Shown: piece by piece, positions 37,033-45,618 of the stretch
How the letters are laid out: each line of letters starts with the position of its first letter
Numbering within the stretch: the stretch's first letter is position 1
Source of the DNA: Vibrio coralliilyticus
GTDB lineage: Bacteria > Pseudomonadota > Gammaproteobacteria > Enterobacterales > Vibrionaceae
Reading direction: 5' to 3'
Assembly: GCF_024449095.1 (NCBI RefSeq)
Contig: NZ_CP024628.1
Location: forward strand, 248,001-312,000
Length of the DNA: 64,000 bases
The notes under the pieces: model-generated
Databases searched by the model: none
What the model saw: only the letters and a program-made list of their open reading frames with translations
What the model was told of the DNA's origin: nothing
Position numbers and translations under genes: made by a program

Positions 37033-39216
37033 ATGAATTCATTGTTCGTATTTTTGTGTACGTTACTTGTCTTATTGATGCAGGTTGGCTTTTTGCTGTT
37101 AGAAGCGGGAACGGTGCGCAGAAAAAATACAGTCAATGTTGCTGCAAAAAACTTAATCGACCTAGCGGTGGTCTTGGGGCTGTATTGGCTGCTTGGCTAC
37201 GGCATTATGTTTGGTGATTCTTGGCAAGGATTACTTGGGACCAGTCAGTTCATGCTCCCAGCATTTAACACTGTCGATGAAGGTGCATTTTTTTTCTATC
37301 AGATGGTCTTTTGTGCCACATCAGTCACCATTATTTCTGGAGCGATTGCAGAGCGAGGTAGCTTGAAGGGCTATATTGCGATTTCTGTCTTAATTGCAAC
37401 TTTTATTTATCCGACTGTCGGTCACTGGATTTGGGCAGACGACGGATGGTTAGCTCAATACGGTTTTGTAGATTTCGCGGGTTCAACCGCTGTTCACGCA
37501 GTGGGTGGCTGGGCAGCACTTGCTGCCGTGATTGTGATAGGCCCTAGATTAGATCGTTTTAAGGACGGTAAAACCTTCCACCACAGTAGCTTAGTACAGA
37601 CCGTCACAGGGGTCGTGTTCTTATGGATTGGGTGGTTAGGGTTTAATGCTGGCAGCTCACTCGCGTTTAGTGCCAATACTTTTAATATCATCCTCAATAC
37701 TATTCTTGCCGGGGCGATGGGGGGGCTGACATCAGCGTTAGTTTCATTGTATTTGGTTAAGCGAGTACACGTCCCCCATTTCTGCAACGGTATTTTGTCG
37801 GGCTTAGTGGCGATCACTGCCAACTGTGATTTAGTCAATGCCCCTAGTGCGGTGGCAATAGGTATGATTGCGGCTGTGATTTATACCTTTGCCCACCATT
37901 TTTTAATCCGCAAAAAGATCGATGATGTAGTAGGTGCGATACCGGTTCATTTGGCGAATGGGATCTGGGGCACTTTGGCTGTCGCCTTTTTTGCTCCTCA
38001 AGACGCTTTTTCAGGATTATTGGTCGCTGAAGACAGACTCAGCCAAATCGTGATTCAGATATTTGGCATTAGCGTAACCAGTGCATTTGTTTTTCCTCTC
38101 AGTTATTTGGCTTTCTACTTAATTAATAAGTTGATTCCTTTGAGAGTGCCGCAGGATGAAGAGGTAGTTGGGCTGAATATCTCTTCGCACGAAGCCAGTA
38201 GCGAGCTCTATGATTTAGTGACGGTCATGCAGCATCAAGAAGCGAGTGGTGATTTTACCCAACGAATTAGCTACGACCCAACGTCAGAGGTTGGAATGAT
38301 TGCACGCCAGTACAATCGAGTGTTAACGCGCTTCGAAGATGCATTAGTCAAAGTGACGAAAAAACACCATTCTCTTGTTGAGTCAAATCAGCGTATTAAA
38401 GAGATGGAAGCGAGGTTAGAGAGAGATGAAAAGTTGTCGAATTTAGGTCAAGTCAGCTCTGGACTTTTGAGGGAAATCAATGGGCCTATCAGTTATGTCT
38501 TGAGTAATATTAATACGCTTAAAGATTACAATCGTTTTTTTAAAACTTTAGTGACGGAATACAAAACGTTTGCTGCTGCGGCATCTGCGCATCCTGTAGT
38601 CGCCAAGGAAGTGTTGAATCGGATAGACCGAATTTGTGCGGAGGAAGATCTGGACTTTGTCTTTGAAGATAGTGATGAGCTGATTAAAGCGACATCTGAA
38701 GGGGCTTTGAAAATTGATAGTATCCTTTCCAATATCAAGACGTTTTCAGATTACAGTGATGAGCCGTTTGATTTGAAAGATGTTCATGTCATTTTATCAT
38801 CTGCGATTGAGAGCCTGTCAGAACGCATCGAGTCTAACTGTCAGATTATTGAGTCTTATGGCGCTGAAAATGCACTGGTTTCATGCAGTTCTCATCAACT
38901 TGAACAGCTTTTCGTGAATCTACTTGTGAACTCTTTACAGGCTATTGGCAATGAACTGGGGGCAATTAAGGTAATAACAAGTAACTCAGAAAAAGAGTTA
39001 ATCATTCATATAGTTGACAGTGGTATTGGTATTCCCGAAGAAAATATATCTCAGATATTTGAACCTTTTTTTAGTACGCGAGCAGAGACAAGCAATACAG
39101 GGCTAGGGTTATCTATTTGTCATGGTGTCGTGAACAACCATGGAGGTAAAATTGATGTTGTGAGCAAAGTCGGTAAAGGGACTAAGTTCACCGTACATTT
39201 GCCAATATCAAACTAA
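37033..39216 (+). CDS. Ammonium transporter fused to a histidine-kinase-like module lacking the phospho-histidine
   Basis: A 727-residue fusion. Residues 1-372 form an Amt/Rh-type ammonium channel with eleven membrane segments and both pore histidines, H155 (STAVHAVGG) and H306 (IPVHLANGIWG). Residues 385-470 are a HAMP-like and coiled-coil linker. Residues 466-500 match a kinase dimerisation helix, LGQVSSGLLREINGPISYVL, but the H-box histidine (normally HEINNP) is arginine R480 (codon AGG). Residues 590-727 are an intact HATPase with the N box NLLVNSLQAI, G1 DSGIGIP, FEPFFSTR and G2 NTGLGLSI. Amt-kinase fusions are known ammonium sensors (Kuenenia). Here ATP binding looks intact but autophosphorylation on the usual residue cannot occur. 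The next gene is its likely partner. Confidence 0.9.
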   Translation: MNSLFVFLCTLLVLLMQVGFLLLEAGTVRRKNTVNVAAKNLIDLAVVLGLYWLLGYGIMFGDSWQGLLGTSQFMLPAFNTVDEGAFFFYQMVFCATSVTIISGAIAERGSLKGYIAISVLIATFIYPTVGHWIWADDGWLAQYGFVDFAGSTAVHAVGGWAALAAVIVIGPRLDRFKDGKTFHHSSLVQTVTGVVFLWIGWLGFNAGSSLAFSANTFNIILNTILAGAMGGLTSALVSLYLVKRVHVPHFCNGILSGLVAITANCDLVNAPSAVAIGMIAAVIYTFAHHFLIRKKIDDVVGAIPVHLANGIWGTLAVAFFAPQDAFSGLLVAEDRLSQIVIQIFGISVTSAFVFPLSYLAFYLINKLIPLRVPQDEEVVGLNISSHEASSELYDLVTVMQHQEASGDFTQRISYDPTSEVGMIARQYNRVLTRFEDALVKVTKKHHSLVESNQRIKEMEARLERDEKLSNLGQVSSGLLREINGPISYVLSNINTLKDYNRFFKTLVTEYKTFAAAASAHPVVAKEVLNRIDRICAEEDLDFVFEDSDELIKATSEGALKIDSILSNIKTFSDYSDEPFDLKDVHVILSSAIESLSERIESNCQIIESYGAENALVSCSSHQLEQLFVNLLVNSLQAIGNELGAIKVITSNSEKELIIHIVDSGIGIPEENISQIFEPFFSTRAETSNTGLGLSICHGVVNNHGGKIDVVSKVGKGTKFTVHLPISN

Positions 39217-39240
39217 CTACCAATTGAAAGGGAAGTCCGT

Positions 39241-40524
39241 ATGGATAAGGAGAGTTTAGTAAAACTGGTTATTGTGGATGACGAAGTACAGATAACTCGT
39301 GCGCTTTCACGTTTATTGAGAAAAGATTTCTGTGTTGTGGCATTCAATAATCCAGTCGATGCTCTTGCATACCTTAATGATCACGAAGTTTCTCTCATTG
39401 TTGCAGATTTGAATATGGTTTCTATGAATGGACCTAAATTCTTCTCTCAGGCTAAGCACGTTCAACCTAGTGCGGTACGAGTCGCTTTGGCAAGTCGTGT
39501 TGCTAATAATGATTTCATGGCTTTAATCAACGAAGGAAGTATCAGTTATGTACTGTCTAAACCTTGGGAAAACGAAGCGGTAAAGAAGACATTATCTCGA
39601 CTCAAGTCCCAGTTTGAGATGATGGGGGGGATTGAGAAGTATGTGAAGCATCAAGAAGTCGTTAATACAAAGCTTCAGCAAGATAATGAGAGTTTAAAAA
39701 GGCAACTTGCGGAAAAGAGTCAGTATATTAATGGGCTAGAGCTGAAATCTAAAGGCGTAAACCATAAGTATAACGAGTTAATGCACAGCACATTAAACTT
39801 GTTGGTGAACGTTATTGTAGATAGCGGCTATCTTCAAAAGCCAGATCTATTGCGCATAGCGAATCATGCCAAGGAGTTGGTCAGCTACATGTCATCTTCT
39901 GATGTCTCTAGTGATCAGGCCTATAGAGCGGCCTTACTTCACCCGATTGGATTGGTGTTTTGCCAATTGAACCAGCAGTCGTCACCGGTATACGAAGCAC
40001 ATCATATCGGACCTTGTAGTTTTGGCCCCAAAGCTGCGGAACTGTTTTCCTCTAATGCTTTCTTTGAGCCGCTTCTCTCAGGTATACAGTATCAAGATGA
40101 AAATGTTGATGGCTCAGGGTTTGCCAAAGGATTAATAGGAGAGCAAATACCTGTTTTAGCAAGGCTCATAAGAGTAGTTAAGGATTATCATTATCTCACA
40201 GTGAATCATGGTGATAGAACAAAGCTTTGTTTGCCAGCAGTTGCTGAGAGTGTGATGAAAGAGAAATCAAAGATTCATTATGATCCTGTCATTCTTAAGG
40301 CCTATTTTCATATGTTGGAAGACAAACGTAGGAATAATTCGAGAACACTGGAATGTTGTGTAAGTCTTAGCGATCTAAAACCAGGAATTGAAATTAAACG
40401 AGATGTTTCTCTGCCCAATGGCAATATTCTTATTAAAAGAGGAAGTACACTGAATCAGGAAATGTTGGATAGATTGTTTGAACTTGAAGAATCTAAAGTC
40501 CAACACTTTGTTTATGTCATCTAG
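39241..40524 (+). CDS. Response regulator with degenerate HD-GYP domain
   Basis: A 427-residue protein. The receiver (about 8-125) is complete, with acidic pocket D13/D14, phospho-acceptor D56 (LIVADLNM), S85 and K107. A coiled coil (about 135-175) leads to an HD-GYP-like domain (about 180-365). Its HD pair is H234-P235, and the HHExxDGxGYP motif reads QDENVDGSGFA (285-295), so most metal and substrate residues of a c-di-GMP phosphodiesterase are lost. The final 60 residues (LKPGIEIKRDVSLPNGNILIKRG) match the usual C-terminal tail of such regulators. It begins 24 bases after the Amt fusion. It probably acts by binding rather than hydrolysis. Confidence 0.85.
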   Translation: MDKESLVKLVIVDDEVQITRALSRLLRKDFCVVAFNNPVDALAYLNDHEVSLIVADLNMVSMNGPKFFSQAKHVQPSAVRVALASRVANNDFMALINEGSISYVLSKPWENEAVKKTLSRLKSQFEMMGGIEKYVKHQEVVNTKLQQDNESLKRQLAEKSQYINGLELKSKGVNHKYNELMHSTLNLLVNVIVDSGYLQKPDLLRIANHAKELVSYMSSSDVSSDQAYRAALLHPIGLVFCQLNQQSSPVYEAHHIGPCSFGPKAAELFSSNAFFEPLLSGIQYQDENVDGSGFAKGLIGEQIPVLARLIRVVKDYHYLTVNHGDRTKLCLPAVAESVMKEKSKIHYDPVILKAYFHMLEDKRRNNSRTLECCVSLSDLKPGIEIKRDVSLPNGNILIKRGSTLNQEMLDRLFELEESKVQHFVYVI

Positions 40525-40799
40525 AGTTAATTTCATGACAATGACATGTGCATTTAGGTTTAAAAAATGCCTAGCGTGTATCAATTTCCCCCGTATGTTG
40601 AAGTCCACCTTTCTAAATAACCCATTCTTTTACGCTCCTATAACAGCAGTGGTCTGATGAGATACTGACTAGTAGCACAAGTATTTCCCTTAATAACTGT
40701 GATGGTTCTTTTTAAATTGAAAGTGCGTCTTTTTTGATCATTTTCCTTATCTTTATTATGGGTATGATGCGTATGCGCTTTGTTGCATTGGAGAGGTAT

Positions 40800-41120
40800 A
40801 TGAAATCTATTACAAAAAGAAACCAAGATATTACTAAGGTGCTCGATAAGCCCTTCACCATTAATGTTGATGGAAAACCGATTCCGGCGGTTGAAGGAGA
40901 GAGCGTGCTCAGTGCTTTATTGGCTTCGAACATTCGTCAGTTGATGACCAACGATTATGGTGCAGAGTCTGGTCCATATTGTGGTATGGGAGTTTGTCAT
41001 TGCTGCCTTCTGCATATCGATGGTCGCCACAAACAGAGAGCCTGTCAGACTATCGTCAAACCTGATATGAAGGTTGAGACCAGCCGTAATTTTGTGCTGG
41101 AGCAAGGGGGTGAGCTATGA
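40800..41120 (+). CDS. [2Fe-2S] subunit of an HcnABC-like flavoenzyme (HcnA-like)
   Basis: A 106-residue ferredoxin-like protein counted from the ATG at 40800, which follows GGAGAGG; upstream in-frame ATGs lack this site. Cysteines 61, 66, 69 and 82 (YCGMGVCHCCLLHIDGR, RACQT) form the CX4CX2C plus distal cysteine pattern. The CGMGVCHCC form is close to what I recall for HcnA of hydrogen cyanide synthase; opine or hydroxyproline dehydrogenase small subunits usually differ there. It overlaps the next gene by 4 bases. Confidence 0.75.
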   Translation: MKSITKRNQDITKVLDKPFTINVDGKPIPAVEGESVLSALLASNIRQLMTNDYGAESGPYCGMGVCHCCLLHIDGRHKQRACQTIVKPDMKVETSRNFVLEQGGEL

Positions 41121-42499
41121 CGAAGAAAGTGGTGATCATCGGTGGTGGACCGGCAGGCATGTCGGCAGCGACTGAATTGGCACGCTTTGGGATTCATACC
41201 ACCGTTATTGATGAAGCCCCTAAAGCAGGTGGAGTGATCTATCGTGGTCCATGGCGCAAAACAGCAGACATGCCCCACCTAGATGAAAAATTAACCACTG
41301 CGATGGACAAACTGCAGGAGGATTATCAGAGTAACGCATCTTTTATCGACTTAAAAACCCAGACAAGAGTGCTTGGGCCTTTAGGAGAAAACAATTTATT
41401 GGTTACTCATGATCACAAGCTATCTCATATTGAATATGACCATTTGTTGTTGGCGACAGGATGTCAGGAGCGAAGCATTCCATTCCCGGGATGGCAGCTT
41501 CCGGGTGTTATGCTGTTGGGGGCCATACAGTTACAGTTGAAGAGTGGCTTAGTCCGACCTGGCAATAAAGTGGTGATTACGGGCAGTGGCCCACTGCTGG
41601 TATTGGTGGCTTGCCAGTTACATAAAGCAGGTTGTCAGGTTGAGGCCATTTATGAAGCGGCTAAGTTTTCATCAATAGCTAAAGAAACGCTGGCGATGCT
41701 TAATCGCCCTCAGCAAGCGTTGGATGGCCTGTCTATGATGTGGTACCTCAAGCAACATAACATTCCACTGCATTATGGGTGGGGGCTAGTCAAAGCAGAA
41801 GGCGTTCGCCAACTGAATGAAGTGACGGTCGCACCGTATGATGACAACTGGTACCCAGATCATTCTCAAGCGGTCACGCATGTCGTTGATACCTTGGGGG
41901 TAGGATACGGTTTTGCTGCGCGCTCGCAATTGGCTCAATTAATTGGGCTGGACATAGAATATGACCACATGAGTGGTGCAATCCCTGTAGTGGATGAATG
42001 GCAGCGTAGCAGTCAGAAAAACATTTTTTGTGCGGGAGATAGTGCCAAAATTGCAGGTGCAGATGCCGCTATGTTAGAGGGTAAAATCGCCGCGAAAGCC
42101 ATTGCTTGTGAGATGGGAAAACTGGGGGGCGCAGATGCAGAGCAATACATTACAGCAATGCGCCGTAAGTTGTCTCGTCTCTATCGCTTCCGTCAAGCGT
42201 TTGATAATGCCGGTTTCCGCGAACTAGGGCTACTCTCTTTGCCTGATGAAGACACGGTGATTTGCCGATGTGAGCAAGTGAAGAAAAAGGCCATCGATGA
42301 TGCGATTGCTCAAGGATGTCGAGACATTGTCACTTTAAAAATGCGTACTCGAGCGACTATGGGTGACTGTCAGGGTAAGACCTGTTCCCATTATTGTTAC
42401 GACAGATTAAAGAAAGAAGGATTCAGTCAGGAGCAAGGCTTAGTTCGCCCAAGGTTTCCACTTGATCCAATCCCATTTTCAGCGCTGGAGGAAGAATAA
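41117..42499 (+). CDS. FAD/NAD-dependent oxidoreductase subunit, HcnB-like
   Basis: A 460-residue flavoprotein. The N-terminal dinucleotide fold is VVIIGGGPAGMSAATELARFGI. A second fold lies near residue 155 (VVITGSGPLLVLVACQL), and FCAGDSAKIAGADAAMLEGK is the FAD-binding closing motif. The C-terminus carries a BFD-like cysteine set, VICRCEQVKKKAIDDAI, then TMGDCQGKTC, which would bind a second cluster. Length and architecture match the HcnB/OoxA/LhpF-type subunit. Overlaps both neighbours (4 bases and 1 base), so the three subunits are produced together. Confidence 0.82.
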   Translation: MTKKVVIIGGGPAGMSAATELARFGIHTTVIDEAPKAGGVIYRGPWRKTADMPHLDEKLTTAMDKLQEDYQSNASFIDLKTQTRVLGPLGENNLLVTHDHKLSHIEYDHLLLATGCQERSIPFPGWQLPGVMLLGAIQLQLKSGLVRPGNKVVITGSGPLLVLVACQLHKAGCQVEAIYEAAKFSSIAKETLAMLNRPQQALDGLSMMWYLKQHNIPLHYGWGLVKAEGVRQLNEVTVAPYDDNWYPDHSQAVTHVVDTLGVGYGFAARSQLAQLIGLDIEYDHMSGAIPVVDEWQRSSQKNIFCAGDSAKIAGADAAMLEGKIAAKAIACEMGKLGGADAEQYITAMRRKLSRLYRFRQAFDNAGFRELGLLSLPDEDTVICRCEQVKKKAIDDAIAQGCRDIVTLKMRTRATMGDCQGKTCSHYCYDRLKKEGFSQEQGLVRPRFPLDPIPFSALEEE

Positions 42500-43752
42500 T
42501 GAAAGCGTACGATGTAGTCATTTGTGGTGGTGGTGTTATTGGCGCATCCATTGCTTACTTCCTGAGCCGTCAGAAAGATCTAAAAATAGCCGTTGTTGAT
42601 TTTAAATATCCTGGAAACGCTTCCCGAGCATCAGCAGGGGGATTATGGGCAATGGGTGAGTCAACAGGGTTAGGCTGTGGCGTTATCTTATTTAAGACAT
42701 TGTCCAAACAAATGCAGGAGTCGGGGGCGAATGAAGCGCCGGAAATGAATCCTCATATCATGCCTGAACCTTTCTTCGATATGGCGATGATGTCTAACGC
42801 AATGTATCCGGCTCTCTATGAAGAGTTGGTTGAAAAGCATGGTGTTGACTTCAAGTTTGAACGCACAGGGCTAAAGTTTGTGATGTTCGATAAATATGAT
42901 CGTATGTACGCTGAACAAATCGCAGCAGCGGTCCCTGATCGTCATGACCATGTTCGATGGGTTTCACAAGAAGAGTTGCATGCTGAGGAGCCTAACGTCT
43001 CCAAAGAGGCTATCGGCGCGATGGAGTTCGACTGTGATCACCAAGTTAACCCATATCGCCTTAACGAAGCCTATCTGGAAGCTGCGCGCCAAAATGGGGT
43101 TGAGTTATATCTCAATACCAAAGTGACTGGAATCGAGAGACAGGGCAGCCGCGTCACAGCAGTAAAAACTGAACAAGGTGTCTTACCGTGTAAAATGATG
43201 GTCAACGCTGCAGGTGCTTGGGCGGAGACGATCAGTCAATGGGCGACAGGCTATAAGCTGCCGGTGTTCCCAGTGAAAGGTCAGGTCATTATTACTGAGA
43301 AACTACCGAAGTTACTCAACGGTTGCTTGACGACCAGTGATTGCTATATCGCGCAGAAAGATAATGGTGAGATCCTGATAGGTTCGACAACGGAAGAACG
43401 AGGCTTTGATACCAGTAATGACATCAAATACATCAAGCAGTTAGGACAAGGAGCCATGAAGTCTATTCCTGCGTTAAAAGACATGAACATCAAACGTTGT
43501 TGGGCAGGGCTGCGTCCGGGTTCTCCAGATGAGCTACCGATTATCGGGCCAGTGCCGGGAGTGGAGGGTTACCTCAATGCTTGCGGGCATTTCCGAACTG
43601 GTATGTTGACATCAGCGATAACGGGGAGAATTCTCGATGAGCTTGTGAGAAGTTTGCCGACTTGCGTTGATATTTCACCTTTCTCCTATCAACGTTTCTT
43701 AAACAGCGAGGGGGAGATGATTGGTAAATACCAACTCGATCATGCTTTATAA
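42499..43752 (+). CDS. FAD-dependent amine/amino-acid dehydrogenase subunit, HcnC-like
   Basis: A 417-residue DAO-family flavoprotein with the FAD fold DVVICGGGVIGASIAYFLSR and the late conserved RCWAGLRPGSPDELPIIGPVPGVEG and GHFRTGMLTSAITGRILDEL. It would oxidise the amine carbon of the substrate and pass electrons via HcnA/B-like subunits to the respiratory chain. The exact length of HcnC is 417 in Pseudomonas as I recall. Glycine oxidation to cyanide is possible; a D-amino acid, opine or hydroxyproline substrate cannot be excluded. Confidence 0.8.
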   Translation: MKAYDVVICGGGVIGASIAYFLSRQKDLKIAVVDFKYPGNASRASAGGLWAMGESTGLGCGVILFKTLSKQMQESGANEAPEMNPHIMPEPFFDMAMMSNAMYPALYEELVEKHGVDFKFERTGLKFVMFDKYDRMYAEQIAAAVPDRHDHVRWVSQEELHAEEPNVSKEAIGAMEFDCDHQVNPYRLNEAYLEAARQNGVELYLNTKVTGIERQGSRVTAVKTEQGVLPCKMMVNAAGAWAETISQWATGYKLPVFPVKGQVIITEKLPKLLNGCLTTSDCYIAQKDNGEILIGSTTEERGFDTSNDIKYIKQLGQGAMKSIPALKDMNIKRCWAGLRPGSPDELPIIGPVPGVEGYLNACGHFRTGMLTSAITGRILDELVRSLPTCVDISPFSYQRFLNSEGEMIGKYQLDHAL

Positions 43753-43859
43753 ACGAGTTTGTTTCTAAGGGTAGTGCCTATAAATCTCTTTCTTTTCAGT
43801 ACAATGTCTAAAAATGGCATGTGACTAAAACCTTTGATCTAAACTAAGTCATTAAAGAT

Positions 43860-44135
43860 CTCGAATTTTGGGCAAGGTTTGACAGGAAAAGATGGTTTAT
43901 TAACCACTCTCATTAAAAAGATGGCCTAAAAGCCGAGCTTGTGCAGCACTTGGAAGAGGAGGGTTAGATTAGTCGTAGGAATGGTTTCAGCAAGAAAGTT
44001 AGACCAATCTAATTGATGGAATGACCGTAAGATATTATCCGTGTTCTTGCTAGGTATGAGTGATTGGGACATTCGTGGTCATTATGGTGTTAATGCTAGT
44101 CAGTTTGGCTTACTGGCATTTTTTATTTTGAGGAT
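43860..44135 (+). pseudogene. Remnant of an IS256-family transposase
   Basis: Broken frames match the start of a Mutator/IS256 transposase. From 43885 one frame reads GKDGLLTTLIKKMA. After a frameshift another reads KAELVQHLEEEG, a stop, then RRNGFSKKV, resembling the family segment around the RRNG motif. Further on NDRKILSVFLLGMSDWDIRG and then HYGVNASQFG resembles the family's VLSLYARGMS...YGVEVS region. Several stops and shifts separate the pieces and the catalytic DDE part is absent. No terminal repeats were identified. Confidence 0.65.
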
Positions 44136-44265
44136 ACCGTCTGGTCTTTAGCTTTACTTAATTTGGATAAAACCTATTATTGCCTAGGTTGAAATTTAAG
44201 CTCCATTTCTAAATAAGAAATGAGAAAGTGACTTAGTTAGTCTACTTTTCCTAAACAACCTGACA

Positions 44266-44309
44266 GAAGGCATTCGCCAGATTCTCAATAGAAACTGGCG
44301 AATGCCTTC
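44266..44309. repeat. Long perfect inverted repeat between the IS relic and a hypothetical gene
   Basis: 15-base perfect arms GAAGGCATTCGCCAG and CTGGCGAATGCCTTC with a 14-base loop. There is no T-tract on either side. It may end the minus-strand gene at 44374 or be a trace of a small mobile element. Confidence 0.7.
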
Positions 44310-44373
44310 CATGCAAGCTTGTGCACTATAGCGAAAAATTATTGCTCAGCAGTGTGTATACCTGTTTGAGCTA

Positions 44374-45231
44374 CTACAAATTATTGTGCCCAGTTGCAAG
44401 TAAAAAACCACAAAGCTTTCCAAAAGTTGGAATAGTTACTTTTGAATGGTTTTCAGCAGTATCAGCCAACACCTTTCCTACTTTTTCGAGAATCTTTAAA
44501 TAGTTTTCACTATGGTCATCAGTCGCATCTACTTGAGCCACAATGTTATTGGTAATTGGAAACTCGTGGTGACCTAAGCGCAGGATAACATCTTCTGTTA
44601 TTTGCCCTGACATTAGTCTCAGAAAAGTGTAAAGCAAAGCTGTTCCATCAACGATTAAAAGTACACTGTTGGCTCTATTATGAGAAACATCATATTCGAC
44701 TGGTGTATCGTTTAAGAAAAGAGGATTGGCTTTCTTCCCTCCCAACAGCTTCTGGTCCAGGCGAATCTCTACTCTTTGTCGCTGGAAGTCTACTCTCAAA
44801 TCTAGTGTTATGCCTTTATCCTTAACTTCAGGGTGACAAAACTCTACTTCATTCAATTCAGCATCTTTGAGAACTTTATTGCGTTTTCTAGTATCGACTG
44901 TCGTCGCAACATCCAAACGATTTATAACTTTATCATAGTTAGTGTGCCATTCATTACAAACTTGATTCTTAGCTTCCTCTTTAACCCTCAGATAAGACGC
45001 AACATTTTGAGTGATCTCTTTTTGTTTATCTAAACTCTTTTTACTATATAGGTAAACCACCAAAGCTAAGATTACAACTCCACCGATTATGGACTCTACT
45101 GGATATGTAGCCAAAAAACGGAAAATAGCAATAGCACCTGCGACAAGTAGAGCAACTGCTGCGATGTTCGTGAACTCTCTCCTACCACTTCTTGTTGCTA
45201 GGTTAATACGGTAGATAATCATACGACTCAA
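44374..45231 (-). CDS. Hypothetical membrane-anchored protein, 285 residues
   Basis: Two adjacent hydrophobic segments near the N-terminus (about 23-43 and 47-64) anchor a soluble region of about 220 residues facing one side of the membrane. The soluble part is mixed alpha/beta (GITLDLRVDFQRQRVEIRLDQKLLGG, LLIVDGTALLYTFLRLM) with a charged, helical start. No family was recognised. It lies beside an IS256 relic and short repeats and has no close neighbours on its strand, which suggests an acquired gene. Confidence 0.6.
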   Translation of the reverse strand: MSRMIIYRINLATRSGRREFTNIAAVALLVAGAIAIFRFLATYPVESIIGGVVILALVVYLYSKKSLDKQKEITQNVASYLRVKEEAKNQVCNEWHTNYDKVINRLDVATTVDTRKRNKVLKDAELNEVEFCHPEVKDKGITLDLRVDFQRQRVEIRLDQKLLGGKKANPLFLNDTPVEYDVSHNRANSVLLIVDGTALLYTFLRLMSGQITEDVILRLGHHEFPITNNIVAQVDATDDHSENYLKILEKVGKVLADTAENHSKVTIPTFGKLCGFLLATGHNNL

Positions 45232-45321
45232 ACCCTCAAGGAATTGTTATTGGGATGTTTCAGCAAGAAAAGCTTTCGCCCCCAGATAAATTAGAGGCAA
45301 GTAAACACAATTATCTTAATG

Positions 45322-45383
45322 TAAGCAATTACTACAGGATGAAAAGCAATTACCTTTGTGTAAGCAATTACTACGGGCTGAAA
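45322..45383. repeat. Pair of short direct repeats
   Basis: TAAGCAATTACTACAGGATG followed by AAA at 45322-45344, and the same with two changes (ACGGGCTG) at 45361-45383, 39 bases apart, with a partial AGCAATTAC between. They occupy the 387-base gap (45232-45618) that otherwise shows nothing recognisable. Confidence 0.7.
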
Positions 45384-45618
45384 CACGTTTCTTTGGCATA
45401 GTGATGATTGCTAGTGTATGTATTTGAGTTTTTTTGTATTCCTCGGAATACGCTAGCAAAAGTATCCACTTTTATATGAACGCACTTTGTTAATCTTTAT
45501 AATAAAATCAAAGTTTAAAAATAGTTACTTGAGGGTCAGATGTCCCATTTTATCTCTTTGGCCTTGCTGCTAACATGGCGCTTACCCGTATCAAATATCT
45601 GATAAGACATACTACAAG

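Noticed and set aside
45436..45451. GTATTCC-TC-GGAATAC hairpin beside a T-run
   Set aside because: The T-run precedes the stem on the plus strand and would be A on the other strand, so it is not a terminator.
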